From the NCBI GenBank assembly GCA_900771995.1, contig CAAGQC010000007.1, forward strand, positions 1 to 64,000: 64,000 nucleotides of DNA, written 5' to 3'. Numbering within the stretch: the stretch's first letter is position 1; each line of letters starts with the position of its first letter. The notes under the pieces were generated by a model. The model was not told the origin of the DNA. It was given only the letters and a program-made list of their open reading frames with translations, and did not search any database. The position numbers were made by a program, and so were the translations under genes. Origin of the DNA: Lachnospiraceae bacterium. GTDB lineage: Bacteria > Bacillota > Clostridia > Lachnospirales > Lachnospiraceae. Positions 43,001-51,102 of this stretch are shown here, one piece after another.

Positions 43001-43150
43001 TCCCTGCTCATAAAGCTCTCTTACCTGCCGTCTGACTTCTTCCGGGGTCATTTCCGCATTCCAGGACCAAAAAGGAGTTCCCCGGTATTCTCTTGCCGGA
43101 TTCTGAAATTTTCTGTAGATGTCTTCCTTTGTCCTGTTGCTGTCTTTCAT
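40004..43150 (-). CDS. GH106-like alpha-L-rhamnosidase
   Basis: A 1048-aa cytoplasmic glycosidase of the GH106-like group (Glyco_hydro_106). The N-terminal barrel starts GTPFWSWNAEMTPEEVRRQV and continues with GGFFIHSRDGLETPYLGREW, WLYDDDRWPSGNAGG, and PGIFTDEPSLA, whose acidic residues are candidates for catalysis. C-terminal beta domains (about 800-1048) resemble galactose-binding folds. No signal peptide. It begins 2 nt from the stop of the sialidase-fold gene. Rhamnose released here could feed the rha operon 23 kb away. Confidence 0.75.
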   Translation of the reverse strand: MKDSNRTKEDIYRKFQNPAREYRGTPFWSWNAEMTPEEVRRQVRELYEQGVGGFFIHSRDGLETPYLGREWMDCVEAAVDEAKQLGIAAWLYDDDRWPSGNAGGMVAAGGDAYRLKGLTLQVCDTCDPAVWQEKHLIAVFTALVQGDAIYFLKRLEAAMTEVPEPEEKKQHPGCRQVFLILRLEISAKSEWFNGETPVDNLNPDTVQRFLHLTHDKYLERFGEEFGKTIPGIFTDEPSLADTHSAFGADRSWIPWTYGFAEYFREKNGYDPVDRIPLFFFEGEGSAKIRHDYWHAIALRFSENYSGQIAAWCREHHLLMTGHFLQEDKLGLSTRVSGATMPLYEYEDIPGVDILQDKTEEFLTVKQCVSVAHQMGKKNVISETYGVTGWDFTFEGQRHIGDWQYALGVNKRCQHLSLYSLTGGRKRDCPPGFGYNIPWWSKDHVVEDYFGRLSAALEEGSPSQQYLLLHPSTTAWSMMGASPYGNPVRRKERDLQKVNEYGWEYNALLEKLCNHHLDPDLGDEILLAKYGSVEPGRLLLGEMQYRTVVLPKIRTMLGSTYRLLKEFVEQGGQLIVTDPGPILLDAMESDLPAELFTAKNSVAVHSDEELIKVLENAGVRTVSIRNGDGEETRCIALQKFLEKGQLLFVTNYHRTEDCAVEIRVPVEASVEEWDALTGNHKTVEAVTGQGQTVFQTRLEAQTSRLFFLEKMDKMEKTAGKAAGTGVVTAEADETELQVLSERTTIRLTDPNLYTLDSCRYRVQEGHWSEPMQVWEAQEQIRTGLGMRSIAALGKEQRYRWVREPHPADGTEVSLEFTFETVKKITGYTELAIEHPENFQIYLNGQPVEQRITGCLYDRGIKRIPLPGWAEGENRLRLICRYRNSMELENCYLCGEFGVNTDRKITEQPTTLMVGDWTAQGLYHYAGSVKYLYDFRWNPSCKRRPDSRIYLKLKDFKGTCATVRLGMASYEVPWRAAGMIDITEALEEGDNHLEIEIYSSLRNLFGPFHFAGGRPEVTNDSVFRTSGEKYTPEYKVEPYGILKAPVLMER

Positions 43151-43152
43151 AT

Positions 43153-44196
43153 TCAGTCCTCTAATGTAAAGCTTACGTACACGATCTTTTCCCGTTTCCA
43201 GGTATAAGTGATCATAATCTTATTGTCGTCGTTGCAGATTACGGAAGGATAGCAATAATCGCCTCTCTGATCTTCCAATGTACAGATGATCTCGAAGGTC
43301 TCTCCGTTGTCTCTGGACAGTGCAACACTAAGCGGGGTTCTCGGTCCCTTGTAATAACCGGGCAGATTCTCTCTGGGATTATAGACCAGCACCAGATCGC
43401 CGTTCTTTAATTTGACCAGATCGATACCGCTGTTATTGTTGGGAAGCCCGGTGTCATATGCCAGACACCATGTCCTTCCGCCATCCTCGGAATCGCTGCG
43501 GATGATCCGGGAGCTGCTACTGCGACAGAGCATATGTACTTTTCCATCCCGATCCTCCCAGAGGGTGGGCTGAATAATACCTTTTCCATAGATATAATGT
43601 CTGTCATAAGGTCTGTCGATCACCTGCACGTTATGAACGCCTTTGTCCGTGATTGCCAGTCTGTGCAGAGGTACCAGATCGCTTCTCTCCCAGGTGCGGC
43701 AGTCATCTCTGGAGATATCCACAAATCCGTCCCACAGTTCCCCTTCCAGGGATCCGGGGGCCAGAACGGTACCGTCACTTAACCGGATAGGTTTATTCTT
43801 GACAGGGCCTCTGCCTCCGATATCTCCGGGTACCAGTTCCTGCGGCTCTGAGAAGGTGTGTCCTTCGTCTTCACTTTCCATATACCAGGTCACCCATTCC
43901 GAGATCAGCTTACCGACCTTATAGAAGAGGATAATTTTTCCATCTTCCTTGCGGAAAAGTACGGGATTCCACATGGCAACTCCTCTTACATCCGCTACCT
44001 TTACCGGTTGTCCCCAGCCATCCATATCACGTATCGCTGTCCAGATCGCTACATCCGGGTTCTTTTCCCATGCACCGCCAAACCATGCCGCCAGAATGCC
44101 GCCGTCCTTTAATTCCAGCAGTGTTGAGGCATGGGCACTGTCAAAAGGTTTGTTATCATCTGTGATAAATTCCTGTGTATAATTTGTAATCTTCAT
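43153..44196 (-). CDS. sialidase-fold (BNR/COG4692-like) glycoside hydrolase
   Basis: A 347-aa beta-propeller protein with several Asp boxes: SEDEGHTF, SRDDCRTW, SEDGGRTW and SRDNGETF. The N-terminus (DSAHASTLLELKDGGILAAW, then FGGAWEKNPDVAIW) is that of predicted neuraminidases, but the classic FRIP Arg motif of GH33 is not seen, so substrates other than sialic acid are likely, for example Kdo or rhamnosyl-glucuronic acid. No signal peptide. ATG 44196 is chosen; an ATG 7 codons earlier is possible. Confidence 0.7.
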   Translation of the reverse strand: MKITNYTQEFITDDNKPFDSAHASTLLELKDGGILAAWFGGAWEKNPDVAIWTAIRDMDGWGQPVKVADVRGVAMWNPVLFRKEDGKIILFYKVGKLISEWVTWYMESEDEGHTFSEPQELVPGDIGGRGPVKNKPIRLSDGTVLAPGSLEGELWDGFVDISRDDCRTWERSDLVPLHRLAITDKGVHNVQVIDRPYDRHYIYGKGIIQPTLWEDRDGKVHMLCRSSSSRIIRSDSEDGGRTWCLAYDTGLPNNNSGIDLVKLKNGDLVLVYNPRENLPGYYKGPRTPLSVALSRDNGETFEIICTLEDQRGDYCYPSVICNDDNKIMITYTWKREKIVYVSFTLED

Positions 44197-44244
44197 ACTG
44201 TCAGTCACACCTTCCATTGCCTGATTCTGTCTTTTTAGCAGAAT

Positions 44245-44265
44245 GAACGGGTAACATGCCCGTTC
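44245..44265 (-). other. intercistronic stem-loop after the locus 2 binding-protein gene
   Basis: GAACGGG and CCCGTTC pair around a 7-nt loop, extended imperfectly by AGAAT/ACTCT. It is not followed by a T-run. It lies between the binding-protein stop and the sialidase-fold gene, the same arrangement as in locus 1. Confidence 0.5.
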
Positions 44266-44304
44266 ACTCTGTGTTATGTTCTGTTACTTTTCTTGTCCGA
44301 TGAC

Positions 44305-45987
44305 TTATTTGGTCTCTGCTACAGCACGGGCTTCTGCGTCATTCCACAGCTGCTCCAGTTCTCTTACGCCCATGTCCTCAGCCTTCTTGATCAATGCATC
44401 CCAGTTATCGATGGATTCCTTGCCGGTAATGTACTTATCGTATTCCTGCGTGAAGAAGGTATCCAGATCGGTGGTCAGTTCCTTCACACGGTCTGCTTCT
44501 TCGGTAGTGAAGGAGGGTGCAATGTGGGGCTGTACATAAGCGTCATCATCATTGATGATCTTCCAGTAATCTTCTGTCAGATCGGACCAGCTTCCGGTGA
44601 TCATCTGGATCTCACGCTGGGTCTTGATGTTACATGCATACATGGAGAAGTCCAGTTTACCTGCTCCGATATCTGTCCAGCATGCATAGTAGTCAGAAGG
44701 AGAGGCATCCTTGAACTGCATTACATAATCGGAAATATATTCTGCCTCACCGTCTGCATTGTACTGGAAGGTCTCACCCTCGATACCGTAGTTGGTAATG
44801 TCGGAAGCCTCCATGGAGTACATCCAGTCGATGAATTTAATGATCTGATCTTTGTTCTTGGCATTTGCATTGATTGCATACAGCTTACCGAATCTTGTAT
44901 CGTAGGATACGGCACGTCTCTCACCCAGACTGTTCTCGGGAATCGGCAGTACCTGGAAAGTAGCATTCTCATTACCGTCGATCTTGCGCAGTTCGTTGGT
45001 GTAGTTCTGACCGAATCCACTATTATCCACGAAGAAGAAGGACTGACCGCTACTGCACTTAGTCGTCATGGAATCAGAGTCGGTCGTTGCATATTCCTGA
45101 TCCAGAACGCCGGTGGTATATGCCTTGTTCAGAAACTTCAGTACTTCTTTGAAATTGGTATCTGCGGGACCGTATACATACTTGCCCAGATCCTCATCCC
45201 AGTACATACCGGAACTTGCGGATACGGAGCCGAAGCCGGAGCCTAACATATAGGAAGTGGTCTTTAACAGGTTAGCGGTTCCCTTTCTGATTGCCCAGGG
45301 AGTGCTGTCAGGATAGATCTCCTTTAACTGTGCCAGTGCATCCAGTACTTCATCCCATGTGGTAGGAGTTGCGATGCCGTTCTCTTCCAGAAGGTCGGTA
45401 CGGATTACGGGGCCGAAGCCGTTTGCCCACTCATCACGAAGTACTACGGGGAATACATACATTTCACCGTCTACCATGTATCTCTGCATTTCAGGATACT
45501 GCTCCCAGAACTTGTAGAAGTTCGGCATGGTCTCTTCGTTGATATACTGGCTCAGAGGCTCGAAGATACCCTCGGATGCGAAATCGGAAATATCACTTGC
45601 GCTTCTCAGATAAATAATGTCCGGGAAGTTCTGTGTGGACAGTGCAATATTTTTCTTCTCATCATAGCTGCTGGAAGGAACGATCTGGAAATCCAGCTTT
45701 ACATTGGTTGCTTCAAAAATTGCCTCATGGGACTTGCTGTCCTGTGCCATGGGCTGCTGGCTGGAATCCATGACCATAATACTGATCTCCAGCGGCTCGT
45801 CGCTGATCCAGGAAGGATGCTCGCTGTTTGCTTCCTGTGTGCCTGCACTTGCAGTGCTCTCCTGCGCATTATTTGTTGCGGCATCATTACTGCCGGAAGC
45901 ATCGGAACCACATCCTGTCAACAGAGATGCGCTCATTGCTGTTACCGCCAATAAGGCTGTCAGTTTTTGAAATGCTTTCTTTTTCAT
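44305..45987 (-). CDS. LplA-like solute-binding lipoprotein
   Basis: A 560-aa extracellular binding protein of the large LplA/YtcQ type. Signal peptide MKKKAFQKLTALLAVTAMSA with lipobox LLTGC (C26), then a Ser/Ala/Asn-rich linker. Repeated features of the family, such as FPDIIYLRSASDIS and a C-terminal helix-rich lobe, are present. It delivers the oligosaccharide to the two permeases encoded just upstream. No ATPase gene is in the operon. Confidence 0.9.
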   Translation of the reverse strand: MKKKAFQKLTALLAVTAMSASLLTGCGSDASGSNDAATNNAQESTASAGTQEANSEHPSWISDEPLEISIMVMDSSQQPMAQDSKSHEAIFEATNVKLDFQIVPSSSYDEKKNIALSTQNFPDIIYLRSASDISDFASEGIFEPLSQYINEETMPNFYKFWEQYPEMQRYMVDGEMYVFPVVLRDEWANGFGPVIRTDLLEENGIATPTTWDEVLDALAQLKEIYPDSTPWAIRKGTANLLKTTSYMLGSGFGSVSASSGMYWDEDLGKYVYGPADTNFKEVLKFLNKAYTTGVLDQEYATTDSDSMTTKCSSGQSFFFVDNSGFGQNYTNELRKIDGNENATFQVLPIPENSLGERRAVSYDTRFGKLYAINANAKNKDQIIKFIDWMYSMEASDITNYGIEGETFQYNADGEAEYISDYVMQFKDASPSDYYACWTDIGAGKLDFSMYACNIKTQREIQMITGSWSDLTEDYWKIINDDDAYVQPHIAPSFTTEEADRVKELTTDLDTFFTQEYDKYITGKESIDNWDALIKKAEDMGVRELEQLWNDAEARAVAETK

Positions 45988-46035
45988 TTAACCTCTCCTT
46001 TTCTTAAATACGTTCTTCCTTTATAATTTGTTTCT

Positions 46036-46923
46036 TTATCCCTTAACTGCTCCGACCATAACACCCTTTGTGAAGTACTTCTGTAACAGAGGGTATACAA
46101 GCAGAATAGGTACGATGGAAATAATGATCACCGCATATTTATAGTTGGTTGCGATGATGTTGACACTTCCTGTGATCTCGGAGGTGTCACCCTGTATTAC
46201 GATGTCACGCATGACAACCTGTACAGGATATTTTTTCTGATCATTCAGGTACAACATGGAAGGGAAGTAGCTGTTCCAGTGGTACACGGCATAATATAAT
46301 GTCATGGTTGCGATGATCGGTTTGGACAGCGGCAGGACGATCTTGCTGAAGATCGTAATGTCGTTTGCACCGTCCAGATATGCGGATTCTACCAGGGAAT
46401 CCGGGATCGCCTGGAAGGAAGTTCTCATGACAATCATATTGTAGGTACTGATGGCGGGCGGCAGAACGATGGCCCACATGGTGTTGATCATATGAAGCTT
46501 ATTGATTACCAGATAGGTAGGGATCATACCACCGTTTACGAACATTGTGATCATGATCAGCACGGTAAATATCTTACGTCCGTAAAAATCCTTTCTGGAA
46601 AGAGGATAGGCACACATTGCGGTAAGCACCAGACAGATCAGTGTTCCCAGACCTGTGTATAAAAAGGTGTTCTTATATCCGCTCCAGATTCTCTGGTTCT
46701 CAAATACTGCCTTATAGGCATCGAAATTGATTCCTCTGGGGAACAGTGTTACCAGTCCCTGATTGATATACTGCGAAGAACTGATAGACACAATAAATAC
46801 ATAAAACATCGGGTAGAACATAATGAATCCGAGGATTGCCAGCAGAAGGTAGTTCACAACATCAAATATTTTGCTGCCGATTCCCTGCGGTTTTTTGCTT
46901 TTTATTTTTACTTTCTTAGTCAT
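46036..46923 (-). CDS. carbohydrate ABC permease (LplC/YtcP type)
   Basis: A 295-aa permease with six helices and the EAA-like loop VESAYLDGANDITIFSKIVLP. Starts MTKKVKIKSKKPQ with AGGAGG 6 nt upstream and ends GVMVGAVKG, typical of LplC. It is 10 nt downstream of its partner permease. Confidence 0.9.
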   Translation of the reverse strand: MTKKVKIKSKKPQGIGSKIFDVVNYLLLAILGFIMFYPMFYVFIVSISSSQYINQGLVTLFPRGINFDAYKAVFENQRIWSGYKNTFLYTGLGTLICLVLTAMCAYPLSRKDFYGRKIFTVLIMITMFVNGGMIPTYLVINKLHMINTMWAIVLPPAISTYNMIVMRTSFQAIPDSLVESAYLDGANDITIFSKIVLPLSKPIIATMTLYYAVYHWNSYFPSMLYLNDQKKYPVQVVMRDIVIQGDTSEITGSVNIIATNYKYAVIIISIVPILLVYPLLQKYFTKGVMVGAVKG

Positions 46924-46933
46924 TTCTGTCCTC

Positions 46934-47839
46934 CTACCACAAGCTGCTGTCACTGAGTTTTTTCGATATCTGATTGGATGTTACCAGCAGGATCACACCA
47001 ATGACGGACTGGAACAGACCCACCGCTGTGGAATAACTGAAGTCCGCACTCAGAATACCTCGTCTGTATACATAAGTGGAAATTACATCCGCAGTCTCAT
47101 AAGTAGATCCGTTATACAGCAGGATGATCTTCTCATATCCCAGGGACATCAGTCGTCCGATCTGCATGATCAGCATAATGGAGATGGTCGGTGCAATAGA
47201 GGGAAGCGTTACCGATTTAATTCTCTGGAAACGGTTCGCTCCGTCGATCATTGCGGCCTCCAGGATCTCCTGGTCCACAGAGGTCAACGCGGACAAATAA
47301 ATAATGGAAGTCCATCCACAGGTCTGCCAGATACCGGATGCGGTAAATATGGTACGGAACCATTCGGGCAATACCATGAACTGGATCTTGTCAAAACCGA
47401 ATGCGGCGATAAGCTGATTAATGATTCCGTCCAGGGACAGGAAGTTCATTACCATACCACAGACAACCACGGTGGAAATGAAGTGAGGCAGGTAGCTGAC
47501 AGTCTGGATCACTCTCTTGAACTTGGCATTTGTTACCTCGTTCAACATCAGTGCCAGGAGGATCGGTACCGGGAAGCCCCACAACAGTCCGTAGATATTT
47601 AACAGTAATGTATTTTTCACCAGTTTCCAGAAATAAGGATCCGTCAGGAACTTCTGGAACCATTTGAAGCCCACCCAGGGGCTTCCCCATACACCCTTTG
47701 CGATCTTGTAATCCTTAAATGCGATCAATACCCCGTACAAAGGCAGGTAATGGAACAGGATGTAATAGATGATCGGAAGTAACATCATAATATACAGATA
47801 TTTGCATTTCTTGATCTTCTTCCACGGCGATGTTTTCAT
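46934..47839 (-). CDS. carbohydrate ABC permease (LplB/YtcO type)
   Basis: A 301-aa permease beginning MKTSPWKKIKKCKYLYIMML with AGGAG 8 nt upstream. The EAA loop is LEAAMIDGANRFQRIKSVTLP. First gene of the locus 2 operon; a GTTCT-N7-AGAAC palindrome lies 37 nt before its start codon. Confidence 0.9.
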   Translation of the reverse strand: MKTSPWKKIKKCKYLYIMMLLPIIYYILFHYLPLYGVLIAFKDYKIAKGVWGSPWVGFKWFQKFLTDPYFWKLVKNTLLLNIYGLLWGFPVPILLALMLNEVTNAKFKRVIQTVSYLPHFISTVVVCGMVMNFLSLDGIINQLIAAFGFDKIQFMVLPEWFRTIFTASGIWQTCGWTSIIYLSALTSVDQEILEAAMIDGANRFQRIKSVTLPSIAPTISIMLIMQIGRLMSLGYEKIILLYNGSTYETADVISTYVYRRGILSADFSYSTAVGLFQSVIGVILLVTSNQISKKLSDSSLW

Positions 47840-47875
47840 GTTGTCTCTCCTTCTGTGCAATCATTGTTTCTTGTT

Positions 47876-47892
47876 GTTCTGTATTGGAGAAC
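47876..47892. promoter_or_regulatory. candidate IclR operator, copy 1
   Basis: GTTCTGTATTGGAGAAC, an inverted repeat GTTCT-N7-AGAAC, lies 37 nt before the first permease gene of locus 2. The same sequence with one change recurs at 48848-48864, beyond the iclR gene. Confidence 0.6.
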
Positions 47893-47911
47893 TCCGTTCT
47901 CTAAAATATCT

Positions 47912-47940
47912 TTTTGAAAAGGATTGATTTCTCAATCCCC
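47912..47940 (-). terminator. terminator of the iclR gene
   Basis: GGATTGA-gaaa-TCAATCC on the minus strand is followed by TTTTC. It separates iclR from the downstream importer operon, so the two are not simply one transcript. Confidence 0.65.
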
Positions 47941-47958
47941 TTTTTCACATTTTTTAAC

Positions 47959-48720
47959 TTAATAAAGAATGTTTTGTAATTCCCGTATTTTGTTTTGTAA
48001 TTCCTTTGCCAGTGACTGGATCCGTTCATCATAGAATCTCAGGGAAGGTCCTGTGATACTCACTCCCGCCACCACCTGGCCGTTTCTGCCAAGTACCGGA
48101 ACCGCTACACATTTTACGCCAAATTCATGTTCCATATTATCTATTGCGTAACCGCGCTGCCGGATCTCTCTAAGTTCCTTCAACAGTGCATCCCCGTCCG
48201 TGATCGTATAATCGGTATAGGCTTCCAGCTTTCTGGCTGCGTAAGCCCGTTGTTTCTCCTCCGGAAGATATGCCAGCATTGCCTTGCCCAGTCCGGTACA
48301 ATGCATCTGTGCATGCTCACCCATGATCGGCCGCATAAGGTCAATGGAGGTCTTCGGATAAGCAGAGGTCACGTAGATGATCTCCTGTTCATGCGGGATT
48401 GCAAGATAGACTCTCTCGCCAGCCATATCTGCAAGTTCCTGTAAATACGGAGCTGCTACACTACCAATGCTTAAGTTCTGTCCCAGAGAATAACACAGGG
48501 AGTACACGCTGAGTCCCAGCTTGTATCTGCCACTCTCATCATCCTGATCCAGATACCCCATTGCTTTGAATGTAGACAAAATATTATGTACGTTACTTTT
48601 ATTCAGATCCAGCTGTTCGCTGATCTCTGTCACACCCCAACTGCTTTTCTTCGTAAAGCAGTTCAAAATTTCAAGAGCTTTCTGCAGGCTCTTTACTTTT
48701 ACTTCTGCCTCATTTACCAT
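47959..48720 (-). CDS. IclR-family regulator of locus 2
   Basis: A 253-aa regulator: N-terminal winged helix (KALEILNCFTKKSSWGVTEI, NKSNVHNILSTFKAMGYLDQD) and C-terminal IclR ligand domain (MHCTGLGKAMLAYLPEE, DNMEHEFGVKCVAVPVLGRN). These regulators usually bind small acids or sugars of the pathway they control. GGAGAAC precedes the ATG. It lies just upstream of the locus 2 importer operon and is flanked by the two candidate operators. Confidence 0.9.
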   Translation of the reverse strand: MVNEAEVKVKSLQKALEILNCFTKKSSWGVTEISEQLDLNKSNVHNILSTFKAMGYLDQDDESGRYKLGLSVYSLCYSLGQNLSIGSVAAPYLQELADMAGERVYLAIPHEQEIIYVTSAYPKTSIDLMRPIMGEHAQMHCTGLGKAMLAYLPEEKQRAYAARKLEAYTDYTITDGDALLKELREIRQRGYAIDNMEHEFGVKCVAVPVLGRNGQVVAGVSITGPSLRFYDERIQSLAKELQNKIRELQNILY

Positions 48721-48765
48721 CTTGTGTTCTCCATTTGGTAATCGCGTTCTTTATTTCGTAACATC

Positions 48766-48795
48766 ATTATATATTTTTTGCAGGCTAAAAATCAA
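48766..48795 (-). promoter_or_regulatory. promoter of the iclR gene
   Basis: TTGATT (48790-48795) and TATAAT (48766-48771) on the minus strand with an 18-bp spacer, giving a start near 48759. Confidence 0.6.
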
Positions 48796-48847
48796 TAGCA
48801 CATTTTGATAAATTAGCCTCGTAACTTTTGTCTATAATTAACTTCTC

Positions 48848-48864
48848 GTTCTGTATGGGAGAAC
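48848..48864. promoter_or_regulatory. candidate IclR operator, copy 2
   Basis: GTTCTGTATGGGAGAAC differs from the 47876 copy at one base. It lies between iclR and the divergent PF06541 gene. A half-site GTTCTCCAT also covers the iclR ribosome site at 48726-48734. Confidence 0.6.
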
Positions 48865-48894
48865 TATTCACATCAAAGAATCCATTCTGTGTAA

Positions 48895-48903
48895 TGATAT
48901 AAT
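48895..48903 (+). promoter_or_regulatory. extended -10 promoter of the PF06541 gene
   Basis: TGATATAAT is a consensus extended -10; no clear -35 is seen. The start codon is 77 nt downstream. Confidence 0.45.
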
Positions 48904-48979
48904 GATGGTGTATTTTCTTTCATTGTGATATGATGGAACAAGACAGTGTTCGACATTTTTCCACGAAAGAGGTGCCCTT

Positions 48980-50347
48980 ATGACAATATCCTGGTTATCC
49001 CTGTTCTGGCTGTTTTTCTTCTATTCCTTTATCGGATGGTGTATCGAAGTCTGTGCTGCGGCGGTGCAGCACCGGAAGTTCGTCAACCGCGGTTTCGTGG
49101 CCGGACCTTTGTGTCCGATCTACGGTTTCGGCGCCGTGTTGTTCGAGATCTTCCTGCCGGAGTTGACAGAAGATCCCTTCTTCCTGTTCCTGGGTGGCTT
49201 TGTGCTGGCTTCCCTGCTGGAATATTTCACGGGAATGTTCTTCGAGAAAGTCTATAAGAAAAAGCTGTGGGATTATTCCCGATTCCGTTATAATGTGGGT
49301 GGCTATATCTGCCTGCCTTTTTCCCTGCTGTGGGGTCTGCTCAGCGTTGCGACCGTAATGTTCGCGGATCCGCTGTTATGCAAGCTGTCCAACCGCATTC
49401 CCCACCTGCTTTCCGTAGTACTTCTGCTGGTGCTGGGCGGGCTGCTCCTGTTAGATGCCATCGGTTCCACGCTGTCCACGGTAAGTTTGCAGGTACAGGC
49501 AAAGCATCAGGCCGAATCCGCACTGGAGAAACAGACCGCCCGTCTGGATCAGATCACAGAAGGACTGGGACAGACCTCCCGTTTCCTGGAAAATGCCATG
49601 ACCCGGCACATCCAGAAACGTCTGCAGAAATCCTATCCTGCCATCAATCTGGAGACACTGATCAAAGAACGGACAGAGCGCAAAAAATCCACTGTTTTTG
49701 CCGAGGGCTGCTGCTTTTACAAGCTGTTTTCCCTCTTTTTCATCGGTGCTTTTTTAGGGGATATTACAGAAACGATCTTCTGCCGCATCACTGCCGGTGT
49801 CTGGATGAGCCGCAGCAGCGTGATCTACGGGCCGTTCAGCGTTGTCTGGGGGCTGGGCTGTGCCTTTCTTACCCTGCTGCTCTACCGCTACCGCAATAAG
49901 AGTGACAGTACCATCTTTCTCGCCGGTACTCTGTTGGGCGGTGCCTACGAATATATCTGCAGTGTCTTCACGGAAATGGTCTTCGGTACGATCTTCTGGG
50001 ACTACAGCGGGTTTGCCTTTAATCTGGGCGGACGTATCAACCTGCTGTACTGCTTCTTCTGGGGCATTGCCGCCGTGGTATGGATGCGGCTGATCTATCC
50101 GAAGCTGTCTGACTGGATCGAAAGGATCCCAAAGAAGCCCGGCACGATCCTGTGCAATCTTCTGGTCGTATTTATGATCCTCAATATGCTGATCTCCGCC
50201 CTGGCTCTGGCCAGATACACAGAACGTAACGACGCTTCCTATTCCGCAGAGACCACAGAGATGAACGGCTTAGAACAATTTCTGGATGAACATTATCCGG
50301 ATGCCCGGATGGAGCGCACCTATCCGAATGCCAAAATGGTGAACTAA
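48980..50347 (+). CDS. duplicated PF06541 membrane protein (putative ABC-transporter type IV)
   Basis: A 455-aa multi-pass membrane protein with two copies of the PF06541 domain: residues about 8-150 (FYSFIGWCIEVC, NRGFVAGPLCPIYGFGAV, LWDYSRFRYNVGGYICLPFS) and about 255-390 (FIGAFLGDITETIFCR, RSSVIYGPFSVVWGLG, FWDYSGFAFNLGGRINLLYC). The repeated W/DYS...N.GG motif is clear. A charged soluble linker (about 165-235, LEKQTARLDQITEGLGQTSR) separates them. Transport activity has not been shown for the family. AAAGAGG precedes the ATG. Confidence 0.8.
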   Translation: MTISWLSLFWLFFFYSFIGWCIEVCAAAVQHRKFVNRGFVAGPLCPIYGFGAVLFEIFLPELTEDPFFLFLGGFVLASLLEYFTGMFFEKVYKKKLWDYSRFRYNVGGYICLPFSLLWGLLSVATVMFADPLLCKLSNRIPHLLSVVLLLVLGGLLLLDAIGSTLSTVSLQVQAKHQAESALEKQTARLDQITEGLGQTSRFLENAMTRHIQKRLQKSYPAINLETLIKERTERKKSTVFAEGCCFYKLFSLFFIGAFLGDITETIFCRITAGVWMSRSSVIYGPFSVVWGLGCAFLTLLLYRYRNKSDSTIFLAGTLLGGAYEYICSVFTEMVFGTIFWDYSGFAFNLGGRINLLYCFFWGIAAVVWMRLIYPKLSDWIERIPKKPGTILCNLLVVFMILNMLISALALARYTERNDASYSAETTEMNGLEQFLDEHYPDARMERTYPNAKMVN

Positions 50348-50392
50348 CTGCTTTTAAAAATGTCTGAATGAACAACGGGAGACCAACGGACT

Positions 50393-51052
50393 ATGCAGAT
50401 CGATGACTTGACAGCAGGGTTATCCCTTAGCTTTCTGATCCACTTAAATACCGAACAGCTTCAATTCGAATCCCGGATCCTCGAAGTATACTCCCGCAGA
50501 CACACACTGCTGGCTGAGGGAGTATTTGCCGATGGCAAAATCATCTCTTTCCGTGGAAAAGGACTCGTGGCCGACCTTATCGTCACCCTCCCGGATGAGA
50601 AACCACAGCTGTTTAAAAATGTCACCACTAATGTGGTAAAACGCTCCGATGGAACCCTCTGTTATACGGTTTACAGCATTGCCGGAAGCAAGACCTATAA
50701 CCGCCGCCAAAGCTATCGCTGCTATGTCGGCATTGAGACCGCCATACAATGCGGTTTGAACCGTGCAGCGCACGATGCCATTATCAAGGACATCAGTTAC
50801 AACGGATTTTCCGTGGTCAGTAAGGAAGATTTGCAGCTTGAAATCAATCAGACCGTCCACGCTGTTCTGAACGACCATATGGATGAAACTGCGGAGAACT
50901 TTAACTTTCATCTCTATGGCCTCGTGGCCCGGATACAGGAACTGGAAAACGGACTGTTCCTCTACGGCTGCCGCCTGAACAATCCGGTGCCGGGTCTGGA
51001 ACAGTATATCGTGAAAAAAGAACGGGCTGTCCTGCGAAAAAGACAGATATAA
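50393..51052 (+). CDS. PilZ-domain c-di-GMP-binding protein (YcgR-like)
   Basis: A 219-aa two-domain protein: an N-terminal YcgR-N-like beta domain (about 1-95) and a PilZ domain with the c-di-GMP motif RRQSYR (RxxxR) and DISYNG (DxSxxG) at about 103-142. This layout is that of flagellar-brake proteins, but no flagellar or pilus gene is in the window. Follows the PF06541 gene after 45 nt and ends at a strong terminator. Confidence 0.85.
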   Translation: MQIDDLTAGLSLSFLIHLNTEQLQFESRILEVYSRRHTLLAEGVFADGKIISFRGKGLVADLIVTLPDEKPQLFKNVTTNVVKRSDGTLCYTVYSIAGSKTYNRRQSYRCYVGIETAIQCGLNRAAHDAIIKDISYNGFSVVSKEDLQLEINQTVHAVLNDHMDETAENFNFHLYGLVARIQELENGLFLYGCRLNNPVPGLEQYIVKKERAVLRKRQI

Positions 51053-51056
51053 CGCA

Positions 51057-51089
51057 AAAGACCGCTGCCCTCACGGGCAACGGTCTTTG
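51057..51089. terminator. bidirectional terminator between PilZ gene and hsp20
   Basis: AAAGACCG.TGCCC pairs with GGGCA.CGGTCTTT around TCAC; A/T tracts flank both sides. It serves the two convergent genes. Confidence 0.8.
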
Positions 51090-51102
51090 TCTGTTTCAGG
51101 GA

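Noticed and set aside
43153..44196. direct naming as sialidase NanH
   Set aside because: Asp boxes show the fold only. The FRIP motif is not seen, there is no signal peptide, and NanE/NanK partners are absent, so sialic acid as substrate is not supported.
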